NCBI GenBank assembly: GCA_019694575.1
Contig: JAIBBR010000018.1
Location: forward strand, 1-51,976
Direction of reading: 5' to 3'
DNA: 51,976 bases
DNA from: Myxococcaceae bacterium
GTDB taxonomy: Bacteria > Myxococcota > Myxococcia > Myxococcales > Myxococcaceae
Shown here: positions 9,341-18,554 of the stretch, piece after piece
How positions within the stretch are numbered: the stretch's first letter is position 1
How the letters are laid out: each line of letters opens with the position of its first letter
Notes under the pieces: model-generated
Told to the model about the DNA's origin: nothing
Seen by the model: only the letters and a program-made list of their open reading frames with translations
The model's database searches: none
Made by a program: the position numbers and the translations under genes

Positions 9341-9435
9341 TGGGCGTGCCCTTTAGAAATTCCTCACCTGCATCGCGCGGAACCACGCTGTTTCCCTCGA
9401 AACATTTGTGGCATCCAATGTGCAATGTGCACAGC

Positions 9436-9759
9436 ATGATCAAAAAGCTCATTTTCGGTGTCGCCTTCGGCTTTTGCTTGAGCCACTGCGGTTCTGCAAA
9501 AGAAGCGGCGTTAAGGCAGCTCAGTGAGCGGGTAAACAGCGCAAAGGCGTGCAGTGGCGAAAATCAATGCGTGCTCGCAGGAGCAAGTCACTGCTCTTGC
9601 GACGTTGCCGTCAACGTCAGCGCCACCAACGACATTGCCGCGCTGGTGGCCGAGGTCAACCGCCACTGTTCTCCGAGCGAATTTCTCGGCGAATGCATCG
9701 CTTACAAGAACCCGCGTTGCGACGTCGACGCTGGGCAGTGCGTTGCAGACGTACGGTGA
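9436..9759 (+). CDS. Small Cys-rich secreted protein, probable lipoprotein
   Basis: 107 aa, unrecognised. ATG 9436 gives a classical export signal (MIKK then a hydrophobic run) ending LSHC at 13-16; this is a poor lipobox because His precedes the Cys, so cleavage by signal peptidase II is uncertain. The mature part has several cysteines in pairs (ACSGENQC, CSCD, C-x(n)-CDVDAGQC), as in small disulfide-bonded secreted proteins. An in-frame ATG 18 bp upstream (9418) is an alternative. It stands alone, with three inverted repeats upstream. Confidence 0.6.
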   Translation: MIKKLIFGVAFGFCLSHCGSAKEAALRQLSERVNSAKACSGENQCVLAGASHCSCDVAVNVSATNDIAALVAEVNRHCSPSEFLGECIAYKNPRCDVDAGQCVADVR

Positions 9760-10014
9760 GTTCCCCGCTCGCAAACCCTCTGTCTACTACCCACTATCCG
9801 TATCGGCCGCTATGCCGCGGCACGGCGAGCGCCGGGCCCACTATCCGCATCCAATGGGCAAAGAGTCGATGGCTCAAACGAGACCCAGGGCGGGTTGAAT
9901 GTCTCGTCAGCGTCTGGGTGCCGACGTGCTCTCATGTCCGAAAGGGGCGTGGAAGCCTTCGTTCAGCTGTCGTACTGACGTAGAACGGCAGCGAACAAGA
10001 ACTGGGTGCTGAAT

Positions 10015-10031
10015 GGTGAAAAAATTTCACC
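10015..10031. repeat. Short perfect dyad
   Basis: GGTGAAA (10015-10021), AAA, TTTCACC (10025-10031). It sits in the middle of the gene-poor stretch. It may be an operator relic; no gene start lies close by. Confidence 0.3.
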
Positions 10032-10185
10032 GTTTGGCTCACAGTTCAGTCGCTTGACCGTGAGGCGGCCGCACAGTCACCCGAGCAAAAAATCTAAATG
10101 GCAATCAAGCGCCGCACTTCGACCCAGCACCTCTCATTGGAGCCGACGCTTGAAGCGAGGCACGGGAGGACTTGAGCCCAAAAAC

Positions 10186-10559
10186 TCACTGGAGCCGCAT
10201 CCAGTGGACAAAGAGCTGTACCAAGCAAGGCCGGATGATGTCGCCGCCGATGAATTCGAGGTTGACGGTCGTGCCGTCTGTGGCCGCGTTCCAGGCGAGG
10301 AGCTGAGCAAGCGTTTTGCGGCGATGTTGGCGGTCAGCGGCGAGCCTGGCGATGTGAGGAGCTGCAAGTTTCAGGGCCGGCTGAGCTGCATCGACATGAA
10401 TCGCCACGCGCACCTGACAGCACCACGAAGGCCGTCAATGAGCGAATACCTGTCGCGTCGGGCCACATGAAAGCCCTCGAGTGCCTTCACCACTGGGGCC
10501 ACCACAAGCCCCAACCCAGACGGGCAATTCGCTTCGTGGCGCTTCGGCGCTGATGACAA
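10186..10559 (-). pseudogene. Possible decayed gene, unidentified
   Basis: Reading leftward, frame one (10559 to 10371) ends after a segment reading SLIDGLRGAV and frame two (10413 to 10186) continues with VAIHVDAAQPALKLAAPHIA. A single frameshift near 10410 would join them into one protein-like run of about 115 residues. I recognise no family. It could equally be chance open frame in GC-rich DNA. Confidence 0.2.
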
Positions 10560-10632
10560 CCTTCGACTCGCATGACATCGAGGGGCCTCTGCTCGTCACG
10601 TCACCCTCGAGCCGAGCCGTATCGCGCGGGTA

Positions 10633-13158
10633 CTACGGAGGCGCCACACCCTTGAGCAGCCCGCCGGCCTCGGTACCAATCCACACGTCGGTATTGCTCG
10701 AGCCGTTAATCGCCTTCACCGTGTGCTGACTGCCCGAGTCGACCAGCTGCCACTGAGCGCCATCGAAGCGCACCACGAAGCCGCTCTCGGCGGGCACCGT
10801 GTAGAACCCCGCGGCATATAAATTGTCGATGCTCGAGCCCCACAAGGCGTTGACTTGATCAGGCGAGATGCCGCCCGGCGTGTCCATCAGCATCAAGTCG
10901 ACGGTATTCCAGTACACACCGTAACGTGCCACGCCGAACGCGAAAGCCTCGCCCGCAGCTGGCGACCACACCGCGCGGTAATCAGCATGCCTGAGCGTCA
11001 TTGAATTGCGCGCCGACCATGCCCCCGCTGACGAACGCATAAATAAACTGCCGTCGCCCGCGGCCCAGCTCTGCGAATCGTCTTTGCAATAAAGCGCATA
11101 GAGATTGCCCGCGCCCGAAATGTTGCCGCTCACCAATTGTGACGGGTTGCCGCGCGCATACACCGCGCCAGGGCCCACGGCGGTGGTGGTGACTCCGCAT
11201 TGGCGAATGGCGTTGAGCCGGGTTGCGCCGCCTGTGTTCACCATGGTCCACCCGAAGCCGTCCCAGTGGCGGGCGCCCACCACGGTGGTGACGGTGAGGT
11301 CGTTGCTCGCTCCGGCAATGATGCCGGTAATCTCGGCGCCGCCGCCGGCTGACGTGCCGACTGCTTCCCACGTGCCGGGGCCGGTGCGCTTCATTACTTC
11401 ACCCGCGCGCAGCGTGCACGCCATGTCGGCGCATTCATTGACCGCGGCAAAAACGTCGGCGCCACTCAACGCAATGCCCGCCACGTCGCCATAAAAGCCG
11501 CGTGACAGCTCAGTGAAAGTACCTTGCCCGTAGCTCCACACCGCGCCGAAGTCGCCCACCGCGTAACCCTGCGTGCCGTCGCCGAAGAACCCGCGTGGAA
11601 TTTGCCGATCGCGCCAGGGCACCCACACCCACTGCGCAGTCGCCATGCCTCCATCAGATGAACTGACCACTGTTGGCGAGTAGACGAGCAGCGCTCCCGT
11701 CTTGTTGGTGCGCACACCCACCACCACCCGACCATCGACGGTGCCCAAGCTGGTGGCTTCTGAATAGGCGTACTGACTGGGAATGTTGATGCTCGCCCAT
11801 GCGCCACCGCTGAAGTGCCAGAGCTTGTTGCCGCCCACCGCCCAGGCTTCGGTGCCGGTGGGGTTCACCAACTGCGCCGCGGTGAGCAACACCGAGAGCT
11901 GCGTTTGATACAGCGAGTCCCACACTTTTTTCGCAGGGTCCCACCGGTAGAGCGAGCCCCGGCTGCCCACGGTGACGAAAACGCCGGTGCCGTCTCCCAC
12001 CACTGAAAGCAAGGTCTCAATTGACGGGCTGTACTCTTTCTTCCACGTGCCCGAAGCCGCATCGCGCAGCAGCACGTCGTTGCCATAACCCACGGCCATG
12101 CCGTGCGTGCCGTCGAACCACATTGCGCGCGGTTCGAGGGTGGTGAAAGGCGTTACCACCGGAGCGGCGCTCGCTGCTTTGAGCTCCACCAACACGCCGG
12201 TGTTGCCCGCGGTGCCCACGGCGGCGGCGTTGGTGGGCGAGCTGCCTCCAATCGCCCGCAAGGTGATGCCCGGGTTCGAGAACAAGCGCGACCAATTGCC
12301 CAGCGCGTCGCGCGAGAGCACGGTCGAGTTGGCGCCAACGAATAGCGCACCCACGCCAGGCACCACGGCCCCGCCGTACAAGTCATTGCCGGTGGGAAAG
12401 GGGTTTTCATGCACGAATGACACCGGGCCTACCGCCGAGCCTTGCACCCGTACCGTTGCGGTCTTGCTCTGGCTCGCCGCGCGCACGGTAATCGTCGCCC
12501 ACCCGGGGGCATTGGCGGTGAAGTCGCCCTGCGGGGTGATGGTGCCTACGCGCGGAGGAGCCACTGCCCATGTCAGAGGTACGTCGACCGTGTCACCCGT
12601 CGGTGATTTCACCGCCGCGTCGAATTTTTGCGTCTCGCCCACCCGCATGAATTTTTCGTCAGGCGTCAACTCGAGCACGGCGATGTTCGGCTCAGCGGGG
12701 CTGGTGAGCCAAAACAGGCCCAAGCCATCGGTCTGTGCTTCGACCGCTTTGAATTCGGTGAGTGTCTTGGTGCCGGCGAGCGCGAGGTAGGGGTCGCTGC
12801 CGGTTTGGCGGCGGCTGTCAAAAGTGCCGGGGTCGACGCCGGCGGGCACGCGGTCTTCGAGGTACGGCAGCGTGATTTTCGAAGGCGAGCTGAACTTGAG
12901 GCCCGCGGGAGCAAAGCGATAACCGAAGCTGATGCGCTTGCGCCCCGGCACTTCGGGTACTCCGGTGTCGATGACCGTGACCGAGATCTGCGACTCGGTG
13001 GCGAGCGCGTTTTTCGGTATGTCGATGACCGCGCCCTGGCGAACAAAGATGCCACCGTTCGGGCCGGCGGTAATGAAGCCTCCGCCGTCATCTCCGGTAT
13101 CGATGTTGATGCACGCTCCGCAGAGCGAAAATAACAAGACGGCCGACAAGCGACGCAT
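10633..13158 (-). CDS. Large lipoprotein with Ig-like and beta-propeller-like regions
   Basis: 841 aa, function unknown. The signal peptide ends in the lipobox LCGAC, so it is probably anchored to the envelope. Residues 25-160 resemble a ZU5-like beta domain (NGGIFVRQGAVIDIPKNAL). About 165-245 is a bacterial Ig-like (Big2-type) domain, with LTPDEKFMRVGETQKF and ATITVRAASQSKTATVRV. The remaining 590 residues consist of repeated blades with G.DG...AVG..G...... motifs (AMWFDGTHGMAVGYGND, FFGDGTQGYAVGDFG), a Ycf48/Kelch-like beta-propeller layout. Such secreted proteins are common in myxobacteria. ATG 13158 is divergent from the HtrA gene with 101 bp between them. Confidence 0.75.
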   Translation of the reverse strand: MRRLSAVLLFSLCGACINIDTGDDGGGFITAGPNGGIFVRQGAVIDIPKNALATESQISVTVIDTGVPEVPGRKRISFGYRFAPAGLKFSSPSKITLPYLEDRVPAGVDPGTFDSRRQTGSDPYLALAGTKTLTEFKAVEAQTDGLGLFWLTSPAEPNIAVLELTPDEKFMRVGETQKFDAAVKSPTGDTVDVPLTWAVAPPRVGTITPQGDFTANAPGWATITVRAASQSKTATVRVQGSAVGPVSFVHENPFPTGNDLYGGAVVPGVGALFVGANSTVLSRDALGNWSRLFSNPGITLRAIGGSSPTNAAAVGTAGNTGVLVELKAASAAPVVTPFTTLEPRAMWFDGTHGMAVGYGNDVLLRDAASGTWKKEYSPSIETLLSVVGDGTGVFVTVGSRGSLYRWDPAKKVWDSLYQTQLSVLLTAAQLVNPTGTEAWAVGGNKLWHFSGGAWASINIPSQYAYSEATSLGTVDGRVVVGVRTNKTGALLVYSPTVVSSSDGGMATAQWVWVPWRDRQIPRGFFGDGTQGYAVGDFGAVWSYGQGTFTELSRGFYGDVAGIALSGADVFAAVNECADMACTLRAGEVMKRTGPGTWEAVGTSAGGGAEITGIIAGASNDLTVTTVVGARHWDGFGWTMVNTGGATRLNAIRQCGVTTTAVGPGAVYARGNPSQLVSGNISGAGNLYALYCKDDSQSWAAGDGSLFMRSSAGAWSARNSMTLRHADYRAVWSPAAGEAFAFGVARYGVYWNTVDLMLMDTPGGISPDQVNALWGSSIDNLYAAGFYTVPAESGFVVRFDGAQWQLVDSGSQHTVKAINGSSNTDVWIGTEAGGLLKGVAPP

Positions 13159-13259
13159 AGTGCTTCAAACCCTTACCACGGCCCGTGAGTGCGCACGTAC
13201 TCTATGGGAATTTCACCAGAGAGTGGAACGTTGCGTGATGAACGGTTAAGGAAAACAGC

Positions 13260-14630
13260 ATGGTAACCCGAATGATTCGAAGCAGCGTGTGGGCTGTGTT
13301 GTTGGTTTCGTCAGCGGTTTTTGCGCAAGGCAAAGACGCGCTGCTGCCCTCGCTCGCGCCTCTGGTCGAGCAAATGAAAGCGGCGGTGGTGAACGTCGAC
13401 GTGCAAGCCAAAGCAAGCGGCGAAGAAGAGCAGATGGAGCGCTTCATGGGGCGCAGCCGCGGCCAAAGCGTGAAGCAAGGCGCGGGGTCGGGGTTCATTT
13501 TCGATTCAGCCAAGGGCCTGGTGCTCACCAACAACCACGTGGTCGAGGGCGCCATCACCATTCGCGTGCGGCTCGACGACGGGCGCACGTTCGACGCCGA
13601 GACGCTGGGGCGCGACCCGTTGACCGACGTGGCGGTGGTGAAGCTGAAAGGCAAAATCGAGAACCTGCCCGCGGCGCGTTTGGGCGACTCGTCGAGCATG
13701 CGCGTGGGCGACTGGGTGATTGCCATTGGCAACCCGTTTGGGCTCGCGTCGAGCGTGTCGCTGGGCATCATTTCGGCGTTAGACCGCAACATTCACAACA
13801 GCCAGTATGATCAGTTTTTGCAAACCGACGCGGCGATCAACCCCGGCAATTCGGGTGGGCCGCTCTTCAACATGAAGGGCGAAGTGATCGGCATCAACAC
13901 CGCGATTGTGGGGGGCGGCACGGGTATCGGCTTCGCGATTCCTTCCAATTTGGCGAAGGCGTTGGTGCCGCAGCTGCAAGCGGGGGGAGCCGTGGTGCGT
14001 GGTTGGCTGGGCGTCGGTTACCAAGATTTATCGGCCGGCTTGTCTCGTGCGTTGGGCATGCCTGCCACAGAGACGGGTGGAGCGATTGTCACGTCGGTGA
14101 ACGACGGCTCTCCTGCGAAGAAAGCCGGTGTGCAGCTTGATGACGTGGTGGTTGAGCTCGATGGCGAAAAGGTGTCGTCAGGCGGCGTGTTTGCCCGCGC
14201 GATCGCGTTGAAGAAGCCTGAATCGACCGTGGCATTGAAGGTGTACCGCAACGGCAAGCCAATCGATTTGAAGGTGAAGCTGGGCACGCGGCCTGATCTT
14301 CCCGGTGAGCGCACGCCGAAAGCTGACCCCGGTGAGCAAAAGCAACAGCAACGCATCGGCTTGGCGTTCCAAGAGATTGACCCCCGGGTGGCGCAAAGCA
14401 ACGGGTTGCCCGCTCAATCGGTGTGGGTCGTCGACGTGGTGCCCGGCTCACCGGCCGACCGGGCAGGGTTTCGCCGCGGCATGGTGGTGACCGAGTTCAA
14501 CCGCAAGCCGGTGCGAGGGCGCGATGATCTGGTCAAAGCGCTGAGCGACATGAAGCCTGGCCAGTCGGCCTTGATTCGTGTGATGCAGCCCGAAGGCGGC
14601 CGCACGTTGCTCGCGCTCGAGCTGTCGTAA
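13260..14630 (+). CDS. HtrA/Deg-family periplasmic serine protease, two PDZ domains
   Basis: Envelope quality-control protease, 456 aa. The signal peptide ends near residue 22 (AVFA-QG). The trypsin-like triad is H93 in TNNHVVEGA, D123 in DPLTDVAVVKL and S198 in NPGNSGGPL. PDZ1 begins about residue 240 (GWLGVGYQDLS) and PDZ2 about 365 (IGLAFQEIDPR), the second ending with the typical ALIRVMQPEGGRTLLALEL. Two PDZ domains and a full catalytic domain match the Do/DegP/MucD group rather than DegS. A Shine-Dalgarno AAGGA lies a few bases before ATG 13260. It is divergent from the large lipoprotein and probably monocistronic. Confidence 0.93.
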   Translation: MVTRMIRSSVWAVLLVSSAVFAQGKDALLPSLAPLVEQMKAAVVNVDVQAKASGEEEQMERFMGRSRGQSVKQGAGSGFIFDSAKGLVLTNNHVVEGAITIRVRLDDGRTFDAETLGRDPLTDVAVVKLKGKIENLPAARLGDSSSMRVGDWVIAIGNPFGLASSVSLGIISALDRNIHNSQYDQFLQTDAAINPGNSGGPLFNMKGEVIGINTAIVGGGTGIGFAIPSNLAKALVPQLQAGGAVVRGWLGVGYQDLSAGLSRALGMPATETGGAIVTSVNDGSPAKKAGVQLDDVVVELDGEKVSSGGVFARAIALKKPESTVALKVYRNGKPIDLKVKLGTRPDLPGERTPKADPGEQKQQQRIGLAFQEIDPRVAQSNGLPAQSVWVVDVVPGSPADRAGFRRGMVVTEFNRKPVRGRDDLVKALSDMKPGQSALIRVMQPEGGRTLLALELS

Positions 14631-14853
14631 AGCTCTGTAAGAAAACCCCTTTTCCGATCTCTATACCCATGTGGCTGCGGCGCAAGGCCTGGTCTGTTGA
14701 TCAGCCTTTCGCCGTCACATATGGTCACGCCACGTAGCGTCATGCTTGCTCGCGGCCAAAAGCCTGTGATACTCGGCAAAACAAGCATTTAAGGCCGGTA
14801 AATCGGCTCCGGCGCAGTTTCCTCGCTGCACGAAAGCGATCCTTTTCAAGCCC

Positions 14854-17800
14854 ATGCGGATCAAGCGCCTCGACATCACTGGCTTCAAATCGTTCATGGA
14901 TCGGTCGGTTTTTTCCTTCGATGCCGGCATTACCGGCGTGGTGGGGCCCAACGGTTGTGGCAAGTCGAACGTGGTCGACGCCATTCGCTGGGTGATGGGC
15001 GAACAAAGCGCCAAGAACCTACGTGGCCGCGGCATGGAAGACGTCATTTTCAACGGCTCCGAATCGGCGCCGCCGTTGTCGATGGCCGAAGTCACCTTGA
15101 CGTTCTCGGTGGGTGAGGGTGATGTGCTGCCCCCGCAGTACGCTGGGTTGCCCGAAGTTGGCGTCACCCGCCGGCTCTTTCGCAACGGCGATTCTGAGTA
15201 TCAAATCAACCGCACCAGCTGCCGCTTGCTCGACATCACCGAGCTTTTCCTCGGCACCGGCGTCGGTACCCGCGCGTATTCGATTATCGAGCAGGGCCGG
15301 GTCGGCCAAATTGTCTCTTCACGCCCAGAAGATCGCCGCTCGTTCATCGAAGAGGCCGCCGGCGTTACCAAGTACAAGGCGCGCCGCAAAGCTGCTGAAC
15401 GCAAGATGGAATACACCCAGACGAACCTGCAACGGGTGAACGACATCGTCGCCGAGCTCGAGCGCCGCGTCGAAAGCCTCGAGCGCCAGGTGAAGAAGGC
15501 CGAGAAGTACAAGAAGCTGAAGGCCGACATGCGCAGCGTCGAGCTGCACACGTCGAGCCACCGTTACCTCGAGCTGCTCGCGCAGAAGAAAGTGCTCGAG
15601 ACCCAGCTGGCCAACCTGTCGAACGACGAGCGCGAGCACTTTGAGCAAGTGCGCCGGTTAGAAGATGACATCGGCGCCCGCCGCGCCACCCTCGACGCCG
15701 AAGCCGCGCAGCTCGAAGCGCAGGCCGCCGAAGTGCACACCTTGCAGAGCCAAGTGCAGCTCGACGCGCAGAACGTCAACCACTGGTCAGCAGATCTGCA
15801 GTCGACGCAGAAGCGCCGCGCCGAAGTCGAACAAGACCGGGCAGACCTGCTCGAAAAGCGCGCTGCCATTGAAGAAGCGCTCGCCCAGCGCGCTGAAGAA
15901 TTGGCCGCGCTCGCGGGCAGTGAAAAAGACGACGACGTCGCTTCGCAGGTGGCTGATGAAGAGCTGCGCCGTGTCACCGCCCTGCACCTCGAAGTGCAAG
16001 CCCGGCTCGATCGCGAGCGGCAAGCGCTGGTGACGCTCGCCACACAAGTTGCCAACCAAGAGAGCACCTTGCTCCACTTGAAAGAGCGCAAAGCTGAAAC
16101 CGAAGCCCGCGCTGCGCGAATCAAAGGCGAGTGGGATCAGCTCAAGAGCGAAGAAGACGTGCTCGAGCGTCTGCGCGCCGAGGTGCAAGACCGCGTCGGT
16201 CACAGCTTGAAGGCCTCAGAGACCTTCATGAGCCGCAAAGGCGAAGAAGAGGCTTCGCTCGAGCGCACCCGCGAAGCGTTCGCCGAGAGCGAAGTGCGCG
16301 TCATTCGCCTGCGCGAGAACCTGGCCGACTTGCGCAGTCGGCTCACCACGCTGAAAGAAATTCACCAGAATTACGAAGGGTATGATCGCGGCGTGCGCGC
16401 GGTGATGATGAAGGCGGGAGACCAGCCCCGTGACGTGGGCATTTGGGGCGTTATCGCCGACCTCGTGAGCGCCACGCCGCAGTACGAAAAAGCGGTCGAA
16501 GCCGCACTCGGCGAGCGCATGCAGCACATCGTGGTCGACGGCGCCCAGACCGGCGTCGACTGGGTGACGCAGCTCAAGGTGCAGGGTGAGGGGCGTTCGA
16601 CGTTTGTTCCCGTACCCTCGCAGAGCACGCTCGCTTTACCTGCGCTGCAACGTGAAGGCGTGTTGGCAATGGCGTCGGCCGAGGTCACCTGCCGCGACGA
16701 AGGTTTGAGGCCGCTCGTCGAGCAGCTGCTCTCGGGGGTGGTGGTGGTGTCTGACATGCCCTCGGCGCAAGTGCTGGCCTCGGAGCACAAAGACTACACC
16801 TTCGTCACGCTCGACGGCGACGTGCTTCGACCCGGCTCGATTGTCACCGGCGGCACGCTCGAAGGCCCCGCCGTGGGTGCGCTGCAGAAGAAGCGCGAGA
16901 TCGCCGAGCTCGAAGCCGAAGTGAGCAAGGCTGAAGCGCACTACAACGAAGTCGTCACCGCGCACTATTCGCTGCAGAAGCAAATGGGCCACAGCGAAGG
17001 CGTGCTCAAGGGCCTCTCGCGCAACCTGCACGCTGAAGAGTTGCTGTTAAAGAGCCACGAGAAAGATCTGCATCAAGCCGGCGCTGATTTGGGCAAGTTG
17101 CGCGAGCGTATGATTCAGCTCACTGCTGAAAGTCAAAAGCTCGAGGGTGAGTTGCTCAAGCTCTCGCTCGATGAAGAAGCAGCGCGCGGTGAAGTGGCGC
17201 ATGGCCAGAATGACCGCCAAGCCCGCGAAGAACAGGTGCGGCAGTTGAACCATGAGCTCGAGGCGTTGAAGTCACGTGCCGAACGCCACCAAGAAGAGCT
17301 CACGGTGCTCAAAGTGAGGGTAGCAAGCGCGCACGAAAAGCGAGAGGCCGCGACCACCGCTCAAGCCGAGCTGACGCAGCAGAAAGACGAGGTCGAGCAG
17401 CGTTCGGCCAAAGCTGAAGAGACGTTGACGCAGTTGATTGGCCACGGCGCCGATGTCGAAGCGCGCCTCGAGAAGAAGCGCGAAGAGCACGCCACCGGCA
17501 CCGAGCTGCTCGCGCTCGCCAATAAGGAACTAGAAGAGAAGCGCGTCGCGCACAACGAAAACGCGGCGTCGGTGCGCGCGGCTGATCAGCAGCTCAAGAC
17601 AGTGCGTGACACGCTTGACTCGCTGACCCAGGGGTTGTCGCAAATCGCGATGCGCGACCGCGAGCAGTCGATTGAGTTGGAGCACTTGGTGGCTCAGTTG
17701 CAAGAGCGCCACCAGGTGACGATGGCCGAGGCGGTGCACGAGTTTCACTGGAAGAAACCGCTTGGCCCCGACGCGCAAGCGCGGCTCAAAGACTTGCGGC

Positions 17801-18444
17801 TGCAAGTCGAGCGCATGGGCGAAGTGAATGTCATGGCGATCGACGAGCACAAAGAAGTCAAAGAGCGGTACGACTTCTTGTCGAAGCAGAAGCACGATCT
17901 CGAGGAGTCACTCAAGCAACTCGACGACGCAATCACCAAGATCGATCGCACCAGCCGCGAGCGTTTTCAGCAGACGTTCGACGTGGTGAACGAGAAGTTC
18001 CAGCAGATCTTCCCCCGGTTGTTTGGTGGTGGCCGCGCCGGCTTGGTGCTCACCAATGAAGGGCCGGGCATGGAGCCGGGCGTAGAAATCGTCGCCCAGC
18101 CTCCGGGCAAGAAGCTGCAGAACGTGGGGTTGCTGTCGGGCGGTGAAAAAGCGCTCACCGCAGTGGGCATGATCTTCGCGATCTTCCTCATCAAGCCGAC
18201 GCCGTTCTGCTTGCTCGACGAAGTCGATGCGCCGCTCGATGAAGCCAACGTTGGCCGTTACAACCAAATGGTGAAAGAGATGAGCCAGCAGTCGCAGTTC
18301 ATTCTCATCACCCACAACAAGCGCACCATGGAAGTGGTCGACACGCTTTATGGCGTGACGATGGAAGAGCCGGGCATTTCCAAGCTTGTCTCGGTGCGCA
18401 TGCACGACGCCGCGGCCGCCAACAGTGATCAGCAGGTGGCGTAA
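14854..18444 (+). CDS. smc: Chromosome segregation ATPase SMC
   Basis: Condensin subunit that organises and compacts the chromosome, 1196 aa, the full family length. Walker A GPNGCGKSN lies at 31-39 and is followed by IRWVMGEQSAKNLRG. Coiled coils run to about 510. The hinge starts near 528 (GIWGVIADLV) and includes a Gly-rich turn (VTGGTLEGPAVGA). A second coiled coil leads to the C-terminal head with signature LLSGGEKALTA near 1093 and Walker B CLLDEVDAPLDEAN near 1121, ending with the D-loop and HNKRTM. No scpA or scpB is adjacent. The 223-bp upstream gap holds no gene. ATG 14854 has no strong ribosome site, but no better start precedes MRIKRLDITGFKSF. Confidence 0.97.
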   Translation: MRIKRLDITGFKSFMDRSVFSFDAGITGVVGPNGCGKSNVVDAIRWVMGEQSAKNLRGRGMEDVIFNGSESAPPLSMAEVTLTFSVGEGDVLPPQYAGLPEVGVTRRLFRNGDSEYQINRTSCRLLDITELFLGTGVGTRAYSIIEQGRVGQIVSSRPEDRRSFIEEAAGVTKYKARRKAAERKMEYTQTNLQRVNDIVAELERRVESLERQVKKAEKYKKLKADMRSVELHTSSHRYLELLAQKKVLETQLANLSNDEREHFEQVRRLEDDIGARRATLDAEAAQLEAQAAEVHTLQSQVQLDAQNVNHWSADLQSTQKRRAEVEQDRADLLEKRAAIEEALAQRAEELAALAGSEKDDDVASQVADEELRRVTALHLEVQARLDRERQALVTLATQVANQESTLLHLKERKAETEARAARIKGEWDQLKSEEDVLERLRAEVQDRVGHSLKASETFMSRKGEEEASLERTREAFAESEVRVIRLRENLADLRSRLTTLKEIHQNYEGYDRGVRAVMMKAGDQPRDVGIWGVIADLVSATPQYEKAVEAALGERMQHIVVDGAQTGVDWVTQLKVQGEGRSTFVPVPSQSTLALPALQREGVLAMASAEVTCRDEGLRPLVEQLLSGVVVVSDMPSAQVLASEHKDYTFVTLDGDVLRPGSIVTGGTLEGPAVGALQKKREIAELEAEVSKAEAHYNEVVTAHYSLQKQMGHSEGVLKGLSRNLHAEELLLKSHEKDLHQAGADLGKLRERMIQLTAESQKLEGELLKLSLDEEAARGEVAHGQNDRQAREEQVRQLNHELEALKSRAERHQEELTVLKVRVASAHEKREAATTAQAELTQQKDEVEQRSAKAEETLTQLIGHGADVEARLEKKREEHATGTELLALANKELEEKRVAHNENAASVRAADQQLKTVRDTLDSLTQGLSQIAMRDREQSIELEHLVAQLQERHQVTMAEAVHEFHWKKPLGPDAQARLKDLRLQVERMGEVNVMAIDEHKEVKERYDFLSKQKHDLEESLKQLDDAITKIDRTSRERFQQTFDVVNEKFQQIFPRLFGGGRAGLVLTNEGPGMEPGVEIVAQPPGKKLQNVGLLSGGEKALTAVGMIFAIFLIKPTPFCLLDEVDAPLDEANVGRYNQMVKEMSQQSQFILITHNKRTMEVVDTLYGVTMEEPGISKLVSVRMHDAAAANSDQQVA

Positions 18445-18554
18445 AAGAGCAGTCGTTACCGCGGGTTGCCTTTGGTGCGCGGTGCACAGATCGCGCGCGG
18501 GCGTCACCCGTTTCATTGGGCCAGTACACCTTTTCTCTTTCAAGGGAGCTGCCC

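Larger units (their letters stand above)
9760..10632. other. 873-bp stretch without a confident gene
   Basis: No frame gives a convincing protein. The base composition is more even than in the neighbours. A dyad GGTGAAA-AAA-TTTCACC lies at 10015-10031. On the minus strand two overlapping frames (10559-10371 and 10413-10186) look like parts of one decayed coding region. The large lipoprotein at 13158-10633 ends at its right edge. Confidence 0.5.

Noticed and set aside
9186-9452. 88-codon minus-strand frame before the small lipoprotein
   Set aside because: No ribosome site, no recognisable domain, and the region is full of inverted repeats.
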